Of a DNA stretch of 64,000 bases, positions 52,350 through 61,950 are shown one piece after another (position 1 is the first letter of the stretch; the number at the start of each line of letters is the position of its first letter). This DNA comes from JAGNLM01 sp964439835 (GTDB lineage: Bacteria > Pseudomonadota > Gammaproteobacteria > JAABTG01). The notes under the pieces are model-generated. The model was given only the letters and a program-made list of their open reading frames with translations, searched no databases and was not told where the DNA came from. Location: contig CAYTPQ010000001.1 in assembly GCA_964439835.1 (NCBI GenBank), positions 1-64,000 on the forward strand. Reading direction: 5' to 3'. The translations under genes were made by a program, and so were the position numbers.

Positions 52350-52814
52350 TCAGGCCCGACGCTCGCTTTCCAAGCCAACGTGCCGCAGCGGCGCCGGCCG
52401 CCCCGTCTCGCGGTAGACGCCGTAGTCCTGCAGGATGAGGCCGTGGTCGAAGGCCAAGTCCGGCGGTAACCGGTGCGTGGGGAAGGCCTCGGCAGCCGCG
52501 GCGTCGTCGGCGCCGGCGGGCTCACCCACGGCGCTGCCCACGTAGACTGCGCTCACCGTGTGCCCCCGCGGGTCGCGGCGCGGGTCGGAGTAGCAGCCGA
52601 GCAGGGCCTCCAGCCGCACCTCCAGCCCGGTCTCCTCGCGCGCCTCCCGAACCGCAGCCTGCTCCAGGGGCTCGCCCACGTCGACGAACCCACCCGGCAG
52701 GGCCCAGCCCGGGGGTGGGTTCTTGCGACGGATGAGCACGATGGGCCGGTCGGGCCGGTCGCGGAGCTCGATGATGACGTCGACGGTGACGGGTGGCGTG
52801 GGGGGCGCGGGCAT
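52350..52814 (-). CDS. NUDIX hydrolase
   Basis: ATG 52814 follows GGAGGATTCG and gives 154 aa. The NUDIX box GFVDVGEPLEQAAVREAREE followed by TGLEV is canonical, with KNPPPGWALPGG before it. The substrate is unknown. It precedes the ABC genes by 14 bases on the same strand, possibly cotranscribed. Confidence 0.87.
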   Translation of the reverse strand: MPAPPTPPVTVDVIIELRDRPDRPIVLIRRKNPPPGWALPGGFVDVGEPLEQAAVREAREETGLEVRLEALLGCYSDPRRDPRGHTVSAVYVGSAVGEPAGADDAAAAEAFPTHRLPPDLAFDHGLILQDYGVYRETGRPAPLRHVGLESERRA

Positions 52815-52834
52815 CGAATCCTCCGGCTGCATTC

Positions 52835-52859
52835 CATAGAGTGTCCATGATACACTATG
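52835..52859. promoter_or_regulatory. Dyad in the NUDIX/desaturase divergent region
   Basis: CATAGAGTGT and ACACTATG are inverted repeats with a one-base bulge around CCATGAT. TACACT (52851-52856) with TGCATT 17 bases upstream may be the desaturase promoter, so a regulator bound to the dyad would cover it. Candidate operator only. Confidence 0.4.
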
Positions 52860-52881
52860 CACCCTGACTGGCTCCGATCCC

Positions 52882-54075
52882 GTGAGGACACAAACACCCT
52901 TTATGTACGGACTGCTCGACCTCTCCCTGGGCGGCACGATTGTGGCCGCCCTGCTCCTGACTCACGTCACCATCGCCGGCGTCACCATCTACCTGCACCG
53001 CTGCCAGTCGCATCGGGCCTTGGAGCTGCACCCGGCCGTTGCGCACTTCTTCCGCTTCTGGCTCTGGCTGACGACGGGGATGGTGACCCGCCAGTGGGTG
53101 GCGGTCCATCGGAAACACCACGCGCGATGCGAGACACCGGAAGACCCCCACAGCCCGAGGGTCTTCGGCATCGGCAAGGTGGTCCTGGAAGGCTCCGAGC
53201 TTTACCGAGAGGCGGCCCGGGACCCGGCCCTGGTGGCCAAGTTCGGGCACGGCACGCCCGACGACTGGCTCGAGCGCAACGTCTACTCGCGCTACCCGTT
53301 CCTCGGGATCACATTGATGTTCTTCATCGACCTGCTGCTCTTCGGCGTCGCCGGGATCACGGTGTGGGCCGTGCAGATGATCTGGATCCCGTTCTTCGCC
53401 GCGGGGATCATCAACGGCGTCGGCCACTGGTGGGGCTACCGTAACTACGAGACCGAGGACGGCTCCACCAACATCTCGCCCTGGGGGATCCTGATCGGCG
53501 GCGAGGAGCTGCACAACAACCACCACGCCTTCGCCAGCTCCGCCAAGCTGTCGTCGCGGCCCTGGGAGCTCGACATCGGCTGGATCTACATCCGCGCGCT
53601 CGAGGTCCTCGGCCTCGCGCGGGTGAAGAAGATCCCGCCGCGGCCGGTGCTGAACGCGGCCAAGACGAGGGTCGACGGCGACACACTCGCGGCCGTGATT
53701 ACGAATCGGCTGCAGGTGATGGCCCAGTACGCCCGGCAGGTGATGGGCACGGTCTACCGCGAGGAGCTCGCCAAGGCCCGCGGCGCCTACCGCGGCATGC
53801 TGCGGCACGCGAAGCGCCTGCTGAACCGGGAGGAGTCGCTGCTCAACGAGGAGGCCCGTCAGCGCCTGCAGACCGTGCTGCAGACCAGCCAGCCGCTCGA
53901 GACGGTGTACGAGTTCCGCCGGCGCCTGCAGGCCATCTGGAAAGAGCGCTCCGCGAGTCAGGACAGCCTGCTGGCCTCGCTCCAGGAGTGGTGCCGGCAG
54001 GCCGAGGCCACTGGCATCCGGGCCCTGCAGGACTTCTCGCACACGCTCCGCAGCTATACGCTGCAACCGACCTGA
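52882..54075 (+). CDS. Acyl-lipid/acyl-CoA fatty acid desaturase (DesA type)
   Basis: This is a membrane di-iron desaturase that introduces a double bond into saturated acyl chains. The 397-aa protein has the His boxes HRCQSHRALE, VHRKHHARCETPEDPHSP and LHNNHHAF within hydrophobic helices. A long helical cytoplasmic C-terminus (~residues 270-397) resembles that of Pseudomonas DesA. ATG 52903 (MYGLLDL) matches the family start better than GTG 52882; the ribosome-binding site does not decide. Confidence 0.92.
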   Translation: MRTQTPFMYGLLDLSLGGTIVAALLLTHVTIAGVTIYLHRCQSHRALELHPAVAHFFRFWLWLTTGMVTRQWVAVHRKHHARCETPEDPHSPRVFGIGKVVLEGSELYREAARDPALVAKFGHGTPDDWLERNVYSRYPFLGITLMFFIDLLLFGVAGITVWAVQMIWIPFFAAGIINGVGHWWGYRNYETEDGSTNISPWGILIGGEELHNNHHAFASSAKLSSRPWELDIGWIYIRALEVLGLARVKKIPPRPVLNAAKTRVDGDTLAAVITNRLQVMAQYARQVMGTVYREELAKARGAYRGMLRHAKRLLNREESLLNEEARQRLQTVLQTSQPLETVYEFRRRLQAIWKERSASQDSLLASLQEWCRQAEATGIRALQDFSHTLRSYTLQPT

Positions 54076-54088
54076 GCACTCCTCGCCA

Positions 54089-54127
54089 GCCAACAAAAAA
54101 CCCGCGCGAAGCGGGTTTTTTGTTGGC
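54089..54127. terminator. Strong bidirectional intrinsic terminator
   Basis: A perfect 17-bp stem GCCAACAAAAAACCCGC / GCGGGTTTTTTGTTGGC with loop GCGAA. A T-run lies on either strand, so it ends both the desaturase (+) and rpmB-rpmG (-) transcripts. Confidence 0.93.
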
Positions 54128-54142
54128 CGAGTCCGGGAACCG

Positions 54143-54298
54143 CTACTTGATCTTGGCTTCCTTGTAAGGCACGTGCTTGCGCACGACCGGATCGAACTTC
54201 TTCATCTCTAGCTTTTCCGGCGTGGTCTTCTTGTTCTTGGTGGTCGTGTAGAAGTGCCCCGTACCGGCGCTGGACACGAGCTTGATCTTGTCGCGCAT
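54143..54298 (-). CDS. rpmG: 50S ribosomal protein L33
   Basis: The 51-aa protein MRDKIKLVSSAGTGHFYTTT...KEAKIK matches L33 without the zinc-ribbon cysteines (C- form). It follows rpmB by 10 bases. Confidence 0.95.
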   Translation of the reverse strand: MRDKIKLVSSAGTGHFYTTTKNKKTTPEKLEMKKFDPVVRKHVPYKEAKIK

Positions 54299-54308
54299 GG
54301 CTGGACCC

Positions 54309-54545
54309 TCAGACCTTCTCGCCGCGCTGGCGCAGCTCGGCGAGCACCTCGTCGATGCCGCGCTTGTCGATGAGCCGAAGCCCCTGGCGACTGACCCGCA
54401 GCTTGACCCAGCGCTTCTCGCTCTCCACCCAGAAGCGGTGCGTGTGCAGGTTCGGGAGGAAGCGCCGGCGCGTCCGGTTGTTCGCGTGGGACACGTTATT
54501 CCCCGACGTGGGACCTTTGCCGGTGACCTGGCAGACTCTCGACAT
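54309..54545 (-). CDS. rpmB: 50S ribosomal protein L28
   Basis: The 78-aa protein starts MSRVCQVTGKGPTSGNNVSH and has ANNRTRRRFLPNLHTHRFW, diagnostic of L28. It is cotranscribed with rpmG, downstream of radC as in E. coli. Confidence 0.96.
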   Translation of the reverse strand: MSRVCQVTGKGPTSGNNVSHANNRTRRRFLPNLHTHRFWVESEKRWVKLRVSRQGLRLIDKRGIDEVLAELRQRGEKV

Positions 54546-54703
54546 GACGGTTTCCTCTTGGGGGACGGCCGCACCAGCGGCCGTCCGGGAGCCGCGTCTT
54601 ATACCACCGAGGCGGCTGCCGTTCAACCGGACTGACGGCCCCGTCGGGACCCGAGACACCCCTCGAGCCAGTGCGGGACGCCGTGCCAGCGCCGGGCCCG
54701 CTC

Positions 54704-55378
54704 TCACAGCAGGCCGCGCTCGGCAAACGAGGCCACCTCGGCGTCGCCGACGACCAGGTGGTCGAGCACTCGCACGTCGACCAGCGCCAGGGCGTCCTTC
54801 AGGCGGCGCGTGAGCAGCTCGTCGGCACGGCTCGGCTCGGCGACGCCGGACGGGTGGTTGTGGGCGAGGATCAGGGCGGCGGCGTTGTGCACCAGCGCCC
54901 GACGGACCACCTCCCGGGGGTGGACGGTCGCCCCGTCGATGGTGCCAAAGAACAGCTCCTCGAAGACGATGACCCGGTGACGGTTGTCCAGAAACAGACA
55001 GGCGAAGACCTCCCGCGGGTGGTGGCGCAGACGCCGGGCTACCAGGCGCCGGGCGTCCTCCGGGCTCGCCAGGGCGTCGCCACGGGAGAGGCGCGCCTCC
55101 AGGTGGCGCTGGCCGACCTCGAGCGACGCTCGCAGCAGGGCGTACTTGGCCTTGCCAATCCCCGGTCGCGCGCAGAGGTCCGCGGCGTCGGCCTCCAACA
55201 GGCCGCGCAGACCGCCGAGCTCGGCGAGGAGCTCCCGCGCCAGGTCCACGGCGGTCTTCCCCCGCACGCCGGTGCGCAGGAACACCGCCAGGAGCTCGGC
55301 GTCCGACAGCGCCCCGGGCCCGCGCTCGAGCAGCTTCTCGCGCGGCCTTTCCCCCTCGGGCCAGTCCCTGATGGCCAT
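54704..55378 (-). CDS. radC: RadC-family JAB-domain protein
   Basis: The 224-aa protein begins MAIRDWPEGERPREKLLERG. It has an HhH-like region (LCARPGIGKAKYALLRA) and the metal-binding JAMM motif LILAHNHPSGVAEPSRAD. Its biochemical role is unsettled despite the name. ATG 55378 is chosen over a longer frame. It is divergent from coaBC. Confidence 0.93.
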   Translation of the reverse strand: MAIRDWPEGERPREKLLERGPGALSDAELLAVFLRTGVRGKTAVDLARELLAELGGLRGLLEADAADLCARPGIGKAKYALLRASLEVGQRHLEARLSRGDALASPEDARRLVARRLRHHPREVFACLFLDNRHRVIVFEELFFGTIDGATVHPREVVRRALVHNAAALILAHNHPSGVAEPSRADELLTRRLKDALALVDVRVLDHLVVGDAEVASFAERGLL

Positions 55379-55483
55379 GGCGACCTCCTGTCGCAGGACC
55401 CGGCCTGGAGCTTGCGCGCCCGCTCCGGGCGCCGCCATCGGCGGACGTCCCTACCTTTGTAGGAAGGTTTAGACTAGCGGCCC

Positions 55484-56692
55484 ATGACCCCCCTGGCCGG
55501 TCAGCGCATCCTGCTCGGCGTCACCGGCGGTATCGCCGCGTACAAGGCGGCCGCTCTGGTGCGGGAGCTGAAGCGGGCCGGTGCCGAGGTCCAGGTGGTG
55601 ATGACGGCGGCGGCGCGCGCCTTCGTGGGCCCCCTCACCTTCCAGGCCCTGAGCGGGCGCCCCGTGCGAGGTGCCCTGCTGGATCCCGCCGAGGAGTCCG
55701 GGATGGACCACATCGGCCTCGCCCGCTGGGCGGACCTGGTCCTGATCGCGCCCGCCACCGCCGACTTTCTCGCCCGGCTGGCCGGCGGACTCGCCGACGA
55801 CCTGCTCGCGACCCTCTGCCTTGCGACGACGGCGCCCATCGCGGTAGCACCCGCCATGAACCACCGGATGTGGGAGGCGCCGGCGACCCGGGCCAACGTC
55901 GAGACGCTGCGTCGCAGGGGCGTGCACGTCCTAGGACCCGCCGAAGGCGATCAGGCCTGCGGCGAGACCGGGCCCGGACGGATGGTCGAGCCCGAGGCCA
56001 TCGCCGCCTGGGCCGCCGGGCGGCGTTCGCCGGGACCCCTCTCCGGACGCAAGGTCGTGGTCACCGCAGGCCCCACCCGGGAGCCGGTCGACCCGGTGCG
56101 CTTCCTGTCCAACCGCAGCTCCGGGAAGATGGGCTACGCCGTCGCCGCCGCTGCCGCCGCGGCGGGCGCCCGGGTGGTGCTGGTGAGCGGCCCGGTCGCG
56201 CTCGCCGCGCCGCCCGGTGCGGAGCGCGTGGACGTCGAGACTGCCGAGGAGATGCTGCACGCGGTCCAGACCCACGTGGCGGATGCGGACGTGCTCGTCG
56301 CCGCCGCCGCGGTCGCCGACTACCGGCCCGCCGGCCCGTCACCCCGCAAGCTCAAACGGGCTGCGGCGCCGGTCGCGCTGGCGCTGGAGCCCACCCCCGA
56401 CGTCCTCGGCTGGGTGGCAGGCCAACCCCGGCGCCCATTCCTGGTCGGCTTTGCCGCCGAGACCGAGGACCTGGAGACCAACGCCCTGGCCAAGCTTCAC
56501 TCGAAGCGTCTGGACATGGTGGCCGGCAACCGCGTCGGGGTGCCCGGGACCGGCTTCGACGCCGACGAGAACGAGCTGGAGGTCTACTGGGCGGGCGGGT
56601 CGCGACGGCTCGAGCGGGCGCCAAAGGCCGCGCTCGGGCGGGAGCTGATCGCCCTGATCGGGGAGCGCCTGCATGCGCAAGGTCGCCCTTAA
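55484..56692 (+). CDS. coaBC: Bifunctional phosphopantothenoylcysteine decarboxylase/synthetase
   Basis: The fused enzyme makes 4'-phosphopantetheine for coenzyme A. The N-terminal CoaC flavoprotein part has LLGVTGGIAAYKAAALVREL, APAMNHRMWE and GDQACGETGPGRM. The C-terminal CoaB part has VVTAGPTREPVDPVRFLSNR and FAAETEDLETNALAKLHSK. The 402-aa length is normal. It overlaps dut by 20 bases. Confidence 0.96.
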   Translation: MTPLAGQRILLGVTGGIAAYKAAALVRELKRAGAEVQVVMTAAARAFVGPLTFQALSGRPVRGALLDPAEESGMDHIGLARWADLVLIAPATADFLARLAGGLADDLLATLCLATTAPIAVAPAMNHRMWEAPATRANVETLRRRGVHVLGPAEGDQACGETGPGRMVEPEAIAAWAAGRRSPGPLSGRKVVVTAGPTREPVDPVRFLSNRSSGKMGYAVAAAAAAAGARVVLVSGPVALAAPPGAERVDVETAEEMLHAVQTHVADADVLVAAAAVADYRPAGPSPRKLKRAAAPVALALEPTPDVLGWVAGQPRRPFLVGFAAETEDLETNALAKLHSKRLDMVAGNRVGVPGTGFDADENELEVYWAGGSRRLERAPKAALGRELIALIGERLHAQGRP

Positions 56693-57128
56693 GGTCATCG
56701 ATCCGCGCCTGGGGGCCGATTACCCGCTGCCGGCCTACGCGAGCGACGGCGCGGCGGGGGTCGACCTGCGGGCCTGCGTGGACGGGCCGCTCACGGTCGG
56801 GGCCGGGGAGACGCACCTGATCCCGACCGGCCTCGCGATTCACATCGAGGACCCCGGCCTCGCGGCGGTCGTGCTGCCGCGCTCGGGTCTGGGCCACCGC
56901 CACGGCATCGTGCTCGGCAACCTGGTAGGCCTGATTGACTCGGATTATCAGGGCCAAGTATATGTTTCGTGCTGGAACCGCGGCCGGGACGCGTACGCGA
57001 TCCAGCCCGGCGAGCGCATCGCGCAGCTCGTCTTTGTACCCGTCGTCCGGGTGGACTTCGAGGTCGTGGAGGGCTTCCAGCCGAGCCGGCGCGGGGAGGG
57101 AGGATTCGGCTCCTCGGGGCGGAACTAG
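56673..57128 (+). CDS. dut: Deoxyuridine 5'-triphosphate nucleotidohydrolase
   Basis: dUTPase removes dUTP and supplies dUMP. The 151-aa trimer-type protein shows the motifs ASDGAAGVDLRAC, PRSGLGHRHGIV, GLIDSDYQGQVYVS, PGERIAQLVF and the C-terminal arm RGEGGFGSSG. The coaBC-dut overlap is conserved in gammaproteobacteria. Confidence 0.97.
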   Translation: MRKVALKVIDPRLGADYPLPAYASDGAAGVDLRACVDGPLTVGAGETHLIPTGLAIHIEDPGLAAVVLPRSGLGHRHGIVLGNLVGLIDSDYQGQVYVSCWNRGRDAYAIQPGERIAQLVFVPVVRVDFEVVEGFQPSRRGEGGFGSSGRN

Positions 57129-57239
57129 GCGCACCCCTGCGCGAAAGCGGGTGCCAGCCGGGCCGGTGCCGTCCCTCTCACGTCGGTCCGGCCACTGCCG
57201 AATAGAACGACAACCAGACCGCCGGCGCCGGGAGATGCG

Positions 57240-59651
57240 ATGGAGAGCCCCCTGAAACGACTGAGCCTGCCCCGCAGCGCCCTCGTTGCCGCCCTCGCAG
57301 TGGTCATCCTTGCTGCCGCCGCTTGGATCGCCCTCAGTGAACGGGGACCCAGCTCCCGCGGTCCCGACCCCGCCGTCGAGAAGACCGCCACCGAGGTTGC
57401 GGGCTGGCTCGGCGGCGCCCTGACGGCCGAGCTCGGCCAGCTGCGGTCGGCCGCCGAGCGCGAGGGGACCGCGGCGCTGCCGCCCGTAGCCACGGGGGCC
57501 ACCCCGGGCCCGGCGGAGAGCCGCCTGGCGGCGGCCCACGCCGACATCCTGCGGGTGCGGCTGCTCGCCCGCGGCCACAGTCAGCCCGACTACCAGACTC
57601 AGCCACCGCTCACCTACGCGTCCCTCAGCCTGTTGCAGCGCTCGGAGGCCGAGGGCAAGGCACCGCCCATCGAAGGTCAGCTGCTCGGCAGCGACCAGCA
57701 GCAGCTCGTGTACCTGGTCCGCCTCGCCGGCCCGGACGGGTCGCTGGCGGGGCACGCCCTGTTCAGCCTGAAGCCGGCTCTGGTCCAGCGCCTGCTCGAC
57801 GCCGTGCCCTGGCCGGGCGGCTCCGCCGAGGTGCTGCAGCCCGTAGACCGGGCGGCACCGGTGGTGGTGGCGCGTCGGGGGACCCCGTCCGCGGCGGTCC
57901 CTCTGGTCCGCGACATCCCGGGTACGGCCTGGCGGGTGGCCTACCGGCCCGCGGGGGCTCCCACTGGGACCGAGGCGGAAGAGGCTGCGGCGGAATGGTG
58001 GCCCTGGATGGCCACGGCGGTGGTGGTCCTACTCGTGGCCGGGGGCGCCGCCTGGGCACTCCGCCGCCGGCGCCCCGGGGCCGAGGCCGTCCCGGAGACG
58101 CCGGAGGCCCCGGTGGTCGTCAAGGGGGTCGAGCGGTCGGAGCCGGTCTCGGACTTCCAGCCCGAGGGCCCGCCGCCGTTGCCGACGGTCGAAGAGATCT
58201 CTTCGATCGAGCCTGCGGCGCAACCGGCGGCGGAGGCGCCGGCGGCACCGCCAGCCGCGTCCGGGCCCCGCAAGGACCTCCCGGACGCCTCGATCTTCCT
58301 CGCCTACGACATCCGCGGCGTGGTCGGCGAGACCCTGGACGCCCAGGCAGCCCGGGCGATCGGGCGGGCGATCGGCAGCGAGGCCTACGACCGCGGCCAG
58401 CAGGCCCTGGTGGTCGCCCGCGACGGCCGCCCGTCCAGCCTGGAGCTCTCGCGCGCCCTGATCGAGGGGCTGGTCGAGACCGGGCGGGACGTCATCGACG
58501 TGGGTCAGGTCCCGACGCCGGTGCTCTACTTCGCGGCCGAGTACCTGGACACCCACAGCGGGGTGATGGTCACCGGCAGCCACAACCCCCCGGCCTACAA
58601 CGGGTTCAAGGTCCTACTGGGGGACGAGACCCTGGCCGGGCCGGCCGTCGCCGCGCTGCGGCGGCGGCTCGAGACCGGCGACGTGGTGAGCGGAGCAGGC
58701 TCGGAACAGACGCTGGAGATGGACGCGGAGTACATCCGCCGGGTGACGGAAGACATCCCCGCGGCCCTCGGCGGGGCCTACCGGGTCGCCGTAGACGGCG
58801 CGAACGGTGTCGCCGGCGAGCTTGCCGCGCGGCTCTACCGCGCGCTCGGCCACGACGTGATCGAGGTGCGCTGCGGGGTCGACGGCACCTTTCCGGACGG
58901 CGCGCCCGACCCGACCCAGCCGGAGAACCTCGCCGAGCTGATCCGCGTGGTGCGCGAGAGCGAGGCCGACATCGGCCTCGCCTTCGACGGCGACGGCGAC
59001 CGCCTGGTGGTGGTCGACGGCCAGGGCACGATCATCTGGCCCGACCGCCTGCTGATGCTGTTCGCCTTCGACGTGCTCTCCCGCAACCCCGGCGCCACCG
59101 TGGTCTACGACGTCAAGTCGAGCGCGCGCCTGGGCAAGGTGATCACCAAGCTCGGCGGCAAGCCCCTGCTCTGGAAATCCGGACACTCGCTGATCAAGGC
59201 CAAGATGCGCGAGACCGGGGCGCTCCTGGGCGGCGAGCTGAGCGGGCACGTCTGCATCCGCGACCGCTGGTACGGCTTCGACGACGCGCTCTACGCCGGC
59301 GCGCGGCTGCTCGAGATCCTTCGGGGCCGGGGGGTGGCGCCCGCGGCGGTGTTCGCCAAGCTACCGACCGGCGTCGTCACGCCCGAGCTGCGGGTCCCGA
59401 TGAGCCCGCAGACCGCGTTGGAGCTGGTCGCAAGCCTGCCGACCGACGCCTTCGAGGGCGCCCGGGTCGCGACCCTCGACGGTCTGCGGGCGGACTGGCC
59501 GGACGGCTGGGGCCTCGTCCGAGCCTCGAACACCACGCCGGCCCTCGTGTTGCGCTTCGAGGGCGACGACGAATCGGCCCTGCGCCGGGTCCAGGACCGC
59601 TTCGCCGCGGCGCTGCGCGCCGTCGACCCCGACCTGCCCCTGCCCTTCTGA
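57240..59651 (+). CDS. algC: Phosphomannomutase/phosphoglucomutase AlgC, long membrane-anchored form
   Basis: The enzyme interconverts hexose 6- and 1-phosphates for LPS and exopolysaccharide precursors. The 803-aa protein has a membrane helix near residues 13-32, an extracytoplasmic domain, a second helix (~257-280) and a Pro-rich linker. The catalytic mutase starts near 350: VTGSHNPPAYNG with the phospho-Ser at 447, DGDGDR at 583-588 and GELSGHVCIRDRWYGFDD. Length and layout match the long AlgC of some Pseudomonas rather than the short enzyme. Confidence 0.93.
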   Translation: MESPLKRLSLPRSALVAALAVVILAAAAWIALSERGPSSRGPDPAVEKTATEVAGWLGGALTAELGQLRSAAEREGTAALPPVATGATPGPAESRLAAAHADILRVRLLARGHSQPDYQTQPPLTYASLSLLQRSEAEGKAPPIEGQLLGSDQQQLVYLVRLAGPDGSLAGHALFSLKPALVQRLLDAVPWPGGSAEVLQPVDRAAPVVVARRGTPSAAVPLVRDIPGTAWRVAYRPAGAPTGTEAEEAAAEWWPWMATAVVVLLVAGGAAWALRRRRPGAEAVPETPEAPVVVKGVERSEPVSDFQPEGPPPLPTVEEISSIEPAAQPAAEAPAAPPAASGPRKDLPDASIFLAYDIRGVVGETLDAQAARAIGRAIGSEAYDRGQQALVVARDGRPSSLELSRALIEGLVETGRDVIDVGQVPTPVLYFAAEYLDTHSGVMVTGSHNPPAYNGFKVLLGDETLAGPAVAALRRRLETGDVVSGAGSEQTLEMDAEYIRRVTEDIPAALGGAYRVAVDGANGVAGELAARLYRALGHDVIEVRCGVDGTFPDGAPDPTQPENLAELIRVVRESEADIGLAFDGDGDRLVVVDGQGTIIWPDRLLMLFAFDVLSRNPGATVVYDVKSSARLGKVITKLGGKPLLWKSGHSLIKAKMRETGALLGGELSGHVCIRDRWYGFDDALYAGARLLEILRGRGVAPAAVFAKLPTGVVTPELRVPMSPQTALELVASLPTDAFEGARVATLDGLRADWPDGWGLVRASNTTPALVLRFEGDDESALRRVQDRFAAALRAVDPDLPLPF

Positions 59652-59672
59652 CCCCAGGACGGAGCCGCACCC

Positions 59673-60581
59673 ATGTCCCTGACCCAAACCGACGCGATGC
59701 AGGTCGCCCGCGTCCTCGCCGAGGCCCTCCCCTACATCCAGCGCTTCACCGGCAAGACCCTGGTGATCAAGTACGGGGGCAACGCCATGGTGGACGAAGC
59801 GCTCAAGAGCGGCTTCGCCCGCGACGTGGTGCTGATGAAGCTGGTAGGGATCAACCCGGTGATCGTGCACGGGGGCGGCCCCCAGATCGGCAAGCTCCTC
59901 GCGCGCATCGGCAAGCAGAGCGAGTTCGTGGACGGCATGCGGGTGACCGACAGCGAGACCATGGACGTGGTCGAGATGGTCCTCGGCGGACTGGTCAACA
60001 AGGAGATCGTGAGCCTGATCAACCGTCACGGGGGCGCGGCGGTCGGGCTGACCGGCAAGGACGGCGAGCTGATCCACGCCCGCAAGATGCGGGTCACCCG
60101 CAAGACGCCGGAGATGGAGGCGCCGGAGATCATCGACATCGGCCACGTGGGCGAGGTCGCGAGCATCGACACCGCGGTGGTCGACATGCTGGTGCGCGGC
60201 AACTTCATCCCCGTGATCGCCCCCATCGGCGTCGGGGAGGACGGTCACGCCTACAACATCAACGCCGACCTGGTCGCGGGCAAGCTGGCCGAGACCCTGC
60301 GGGCGGAAAAGCTGATCCTGCTCACCAACACCCGCGGCGTGCTGGACCGGGAGGGCAACGTCCTGACCGGCCTCGACGGTGCCCAGGTCGACGCGCTGAT
60401 CGCCGACGGCACCATCTCCGGCGGCATGCTCCCCAAGGTCCGCTGTGCCCTGGAGGCGATCCGCTCCGGTGTGCGCACGGCGCACATCATCGACGGGCGG
60501 GTCGAGCACGCGGTGCTGCTGGAGATCTTCACTCACGAGGGGGTCGGCACCCTCATCCGCGGGTCCCGGGGGCCCGGCTGA
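59673..60581 (+). CDS. argB: Acetylglutamate kinase
   Basis: ArgB phosphorylates N-acetylglutamate in arginine synthesis. The 302-aa protein has TLVIKYGGNAMVDEALKSGF, VIVHGGGPQIGKLL, LLTNTRGVLDREGNVL and GGMLPKVRCALEAI. An N-terminal helix (SLTQTDAMQVARVLAEALPY) suggests the arginine-sensitive hexameric form. Its stop overlaps the slmA start (TGATG). Confidence 0.97.
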   Translation: MSLTQTDAMQVARVLAEALPYIQRFTGKTLVIKYGGNAMVDEALKSGFARDVVLMKLVGINPVIVHGGGPQIGKLLARIGKQSEFVDGMRVTDSETMDVVEMVLGGLVNKEIVSLINRHGGAAVGLTGKDGELIHARKMRVTRKTPEMEAPEIIDIGHVGEVASIDTAVVDMLVRGNFIPVIAPIGVGEDGHAYNINADLVAGKLAETLRAEKLILLTNTRGVLDREGNVLTGLDGAQVDALIADGTISGGMLPKVRCALEAIRSGVRTAHIIDGRVEHAVLLEIFTHEGVGTLIRGSRGPG

Positions 60582-61174
60582 TGGCCGCTGCCGGGCGGCC
60601 CTCCCGGCGCCAGCAGATCCTGGAAGCGCTCGCCCGCGAGCTGGAGACCAGTCCGGGCGACCGCATCACCACCGCCCGGCTCGCCGCCGTGGTCGGCGTC
60701 TCGGAGGCCGCCCTCTACCGCCACTTCGCGAGCAAGGCCAAGATGTTCGAGGCCCTGATCGCCTTCGCCGAGGACTCGGTGTTCGGGCTGGTGACCCGGA
60801 TCCTGGCCGAGGAGCAGGACCCCCGCGCCCGCTGCGAGCGGGTCCTGCGCCTGCTGCTCGGCTTCTCCGAGCGCAACCCCGGCATCACCCGCGTGCTCCT
60901 CGGCGACGCCCTGGTCGGCGAGCACGAGCGCCTGCAGGTGCGCTCGGCCCAGTTCTTCAACCGCATCGAGACCCAGCTGAAACAGGTCCTGCGGGAAGCG
61001 GAGGCGGCAACGGGAGATCGCTGGCCGGCCCCGGTTTCGGCGGTCGCCAGCCTGCTCCTGGCGGTTGCCGAAGGCCGGATGGTCCAGTTCGCCCGCAGCC
61101 GCTTCCAGCGCTCGCCCCTCGAGGGCTGGGACGATCAGTGGCGGCTGCTGTCGGCGTCCCTGTTTCCGCCGTGA
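60581..61174 (+). CDS. slmA: Nucleoid occlusion factor SlmA
   Basis: SlmA is a TetR-family DNA-binding protein that blocks FtsZ assembly over the nucleoid. The 197-aa protein has RRQQILEALARELETSPGDR, TTARLAAVVGVSEAALYRHF and LLLAVAEGRMVQFARSRF. It is limited to gammaproteobacteria, which helps identify the host. ATG 60581 overlaps the argB stop. Confidence 0.92.
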   Translation: MAAAGRPSRRQQILEALARELETSPGDRITTARLAAVVGVSEAALYRHFASKAKMFEALIAFAEDSVFGLVTRILAEEQDPRARCERVLRLLLGFSERNPGITRVLLGDALVGEHERLQVRSAQFFNRIETQLKQVLREAEAATGDRWPAPVSAVASLLLAVAEGRMVQFARSRFQRSPLEGWDDQWRLLSASLFPP

Positions 61175-61875
61175 CGGTCGGAGTTCTCAGGCTGGAGGGC
61201 GCGGACGTCCCGTTCCGGCTGGTCCGCGTGCGGCGCCGGCGCTCGCTCCTCATCCGGGTGACGCCGGACGGCGCGGTCGAGGTCCGTGGCCCGCCGCGGT
61301 GCACCGTTGCCCAGGCCCACGAGCTGCTCCACCGCCACGCCGGCTGGCTCGCCCGGACGCTCCCGCGGGTCCGCGAGTCGCTGGCCCGCCGCCCCCGCCT
61401 CGCCGACGGCGCGGCGCTGGCGGTCCTCGATGAGACGCTGACCTTGCGGCTGAGCAGAGCGACGCGGGCCGTCGTGCGCCGCGCGGGCGCCGAGCTGCGG
61501 TTGGCGCTGCCGGACGAGGGTGAGGCGGCGGTCCGGGCCGCCCTCGAAGGGTGGCTGCGGCGCGAGGCCCAGCGGCGGCTGCCGGAACGGCTGCTGGCGA
61601 TCGCGCGGCCGATCGGGGTGGCCCCCCTCCGCGTCGTGGTCCGCGGACAGCGCACCCGCTGGGGCAGCTGCTCGAGCCGCGGCACCATCAGCCTGAACTG
61701 GCGACTCCTGCTGCTGCCCCCCGCGCTGGTCGACTACGTGCTGCTGCACGAGGCCTGTCACCTGCGTCATCTCTGCCACTCGCCAGACTTCTGGGCCCTC
61801 GTGGCATCCCAGATGCCCGACTGGGCCGAGCGCCGGGCGCGGCTGCGGGCGCTGCAGGGGACACTGCCGATCTGA
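61171..61875 (+). CDS. M48/YgjP-type metal-dependent hydrolase (DUF45)
   Basis: GTG 61171 overlaps the slmA stop and gives 234 aa. VVVRGQRTRWGSCSSRGTIS and the zinc motif LHEACHLRHLCHSPDFW (His193, His197 and a following His) define the YgjP/SprT-like family. The N-terminus has VRRRRSLLIRVTPDGAVEV. The substrate is unknown. Confidence 0.9.
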   Translation: MTVGVLRLEGADVPFRLVRVRRRRSLLIRVTPDGAVEVRGPPRCTVAQAHELLHRHAGWLARTLPRVRESLARRPRLADGAALAVLDETLTLRLSRATRAVVRRAGAELRLALPDEGEAAVRAALEGWLRREAQRRLPERLLAIARPIGVAPLRVVVRGQRTRWGSCSSRGTISLNWRLLLLPPALVDYVLLHEACHLRHLCHSPDFWALVASQMPDWAERRARLRALQGTLPI

Positions 61876-61950
61876 CGGCCAGTGGCTCCGAGGGGCCTGC
61901 TCTCCGGTCCTCACCCCGGCAAGGGCCGGTGTCCAGATGCCGGCCCCCCC

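Noticed and set aside
57995..60580. Long + strand frame through algC and argB leading into slmA
   Set aside because: Only the last 197 codons (from 60581) match a protein family; the rest is an out-of-frame reading of algC and argB.
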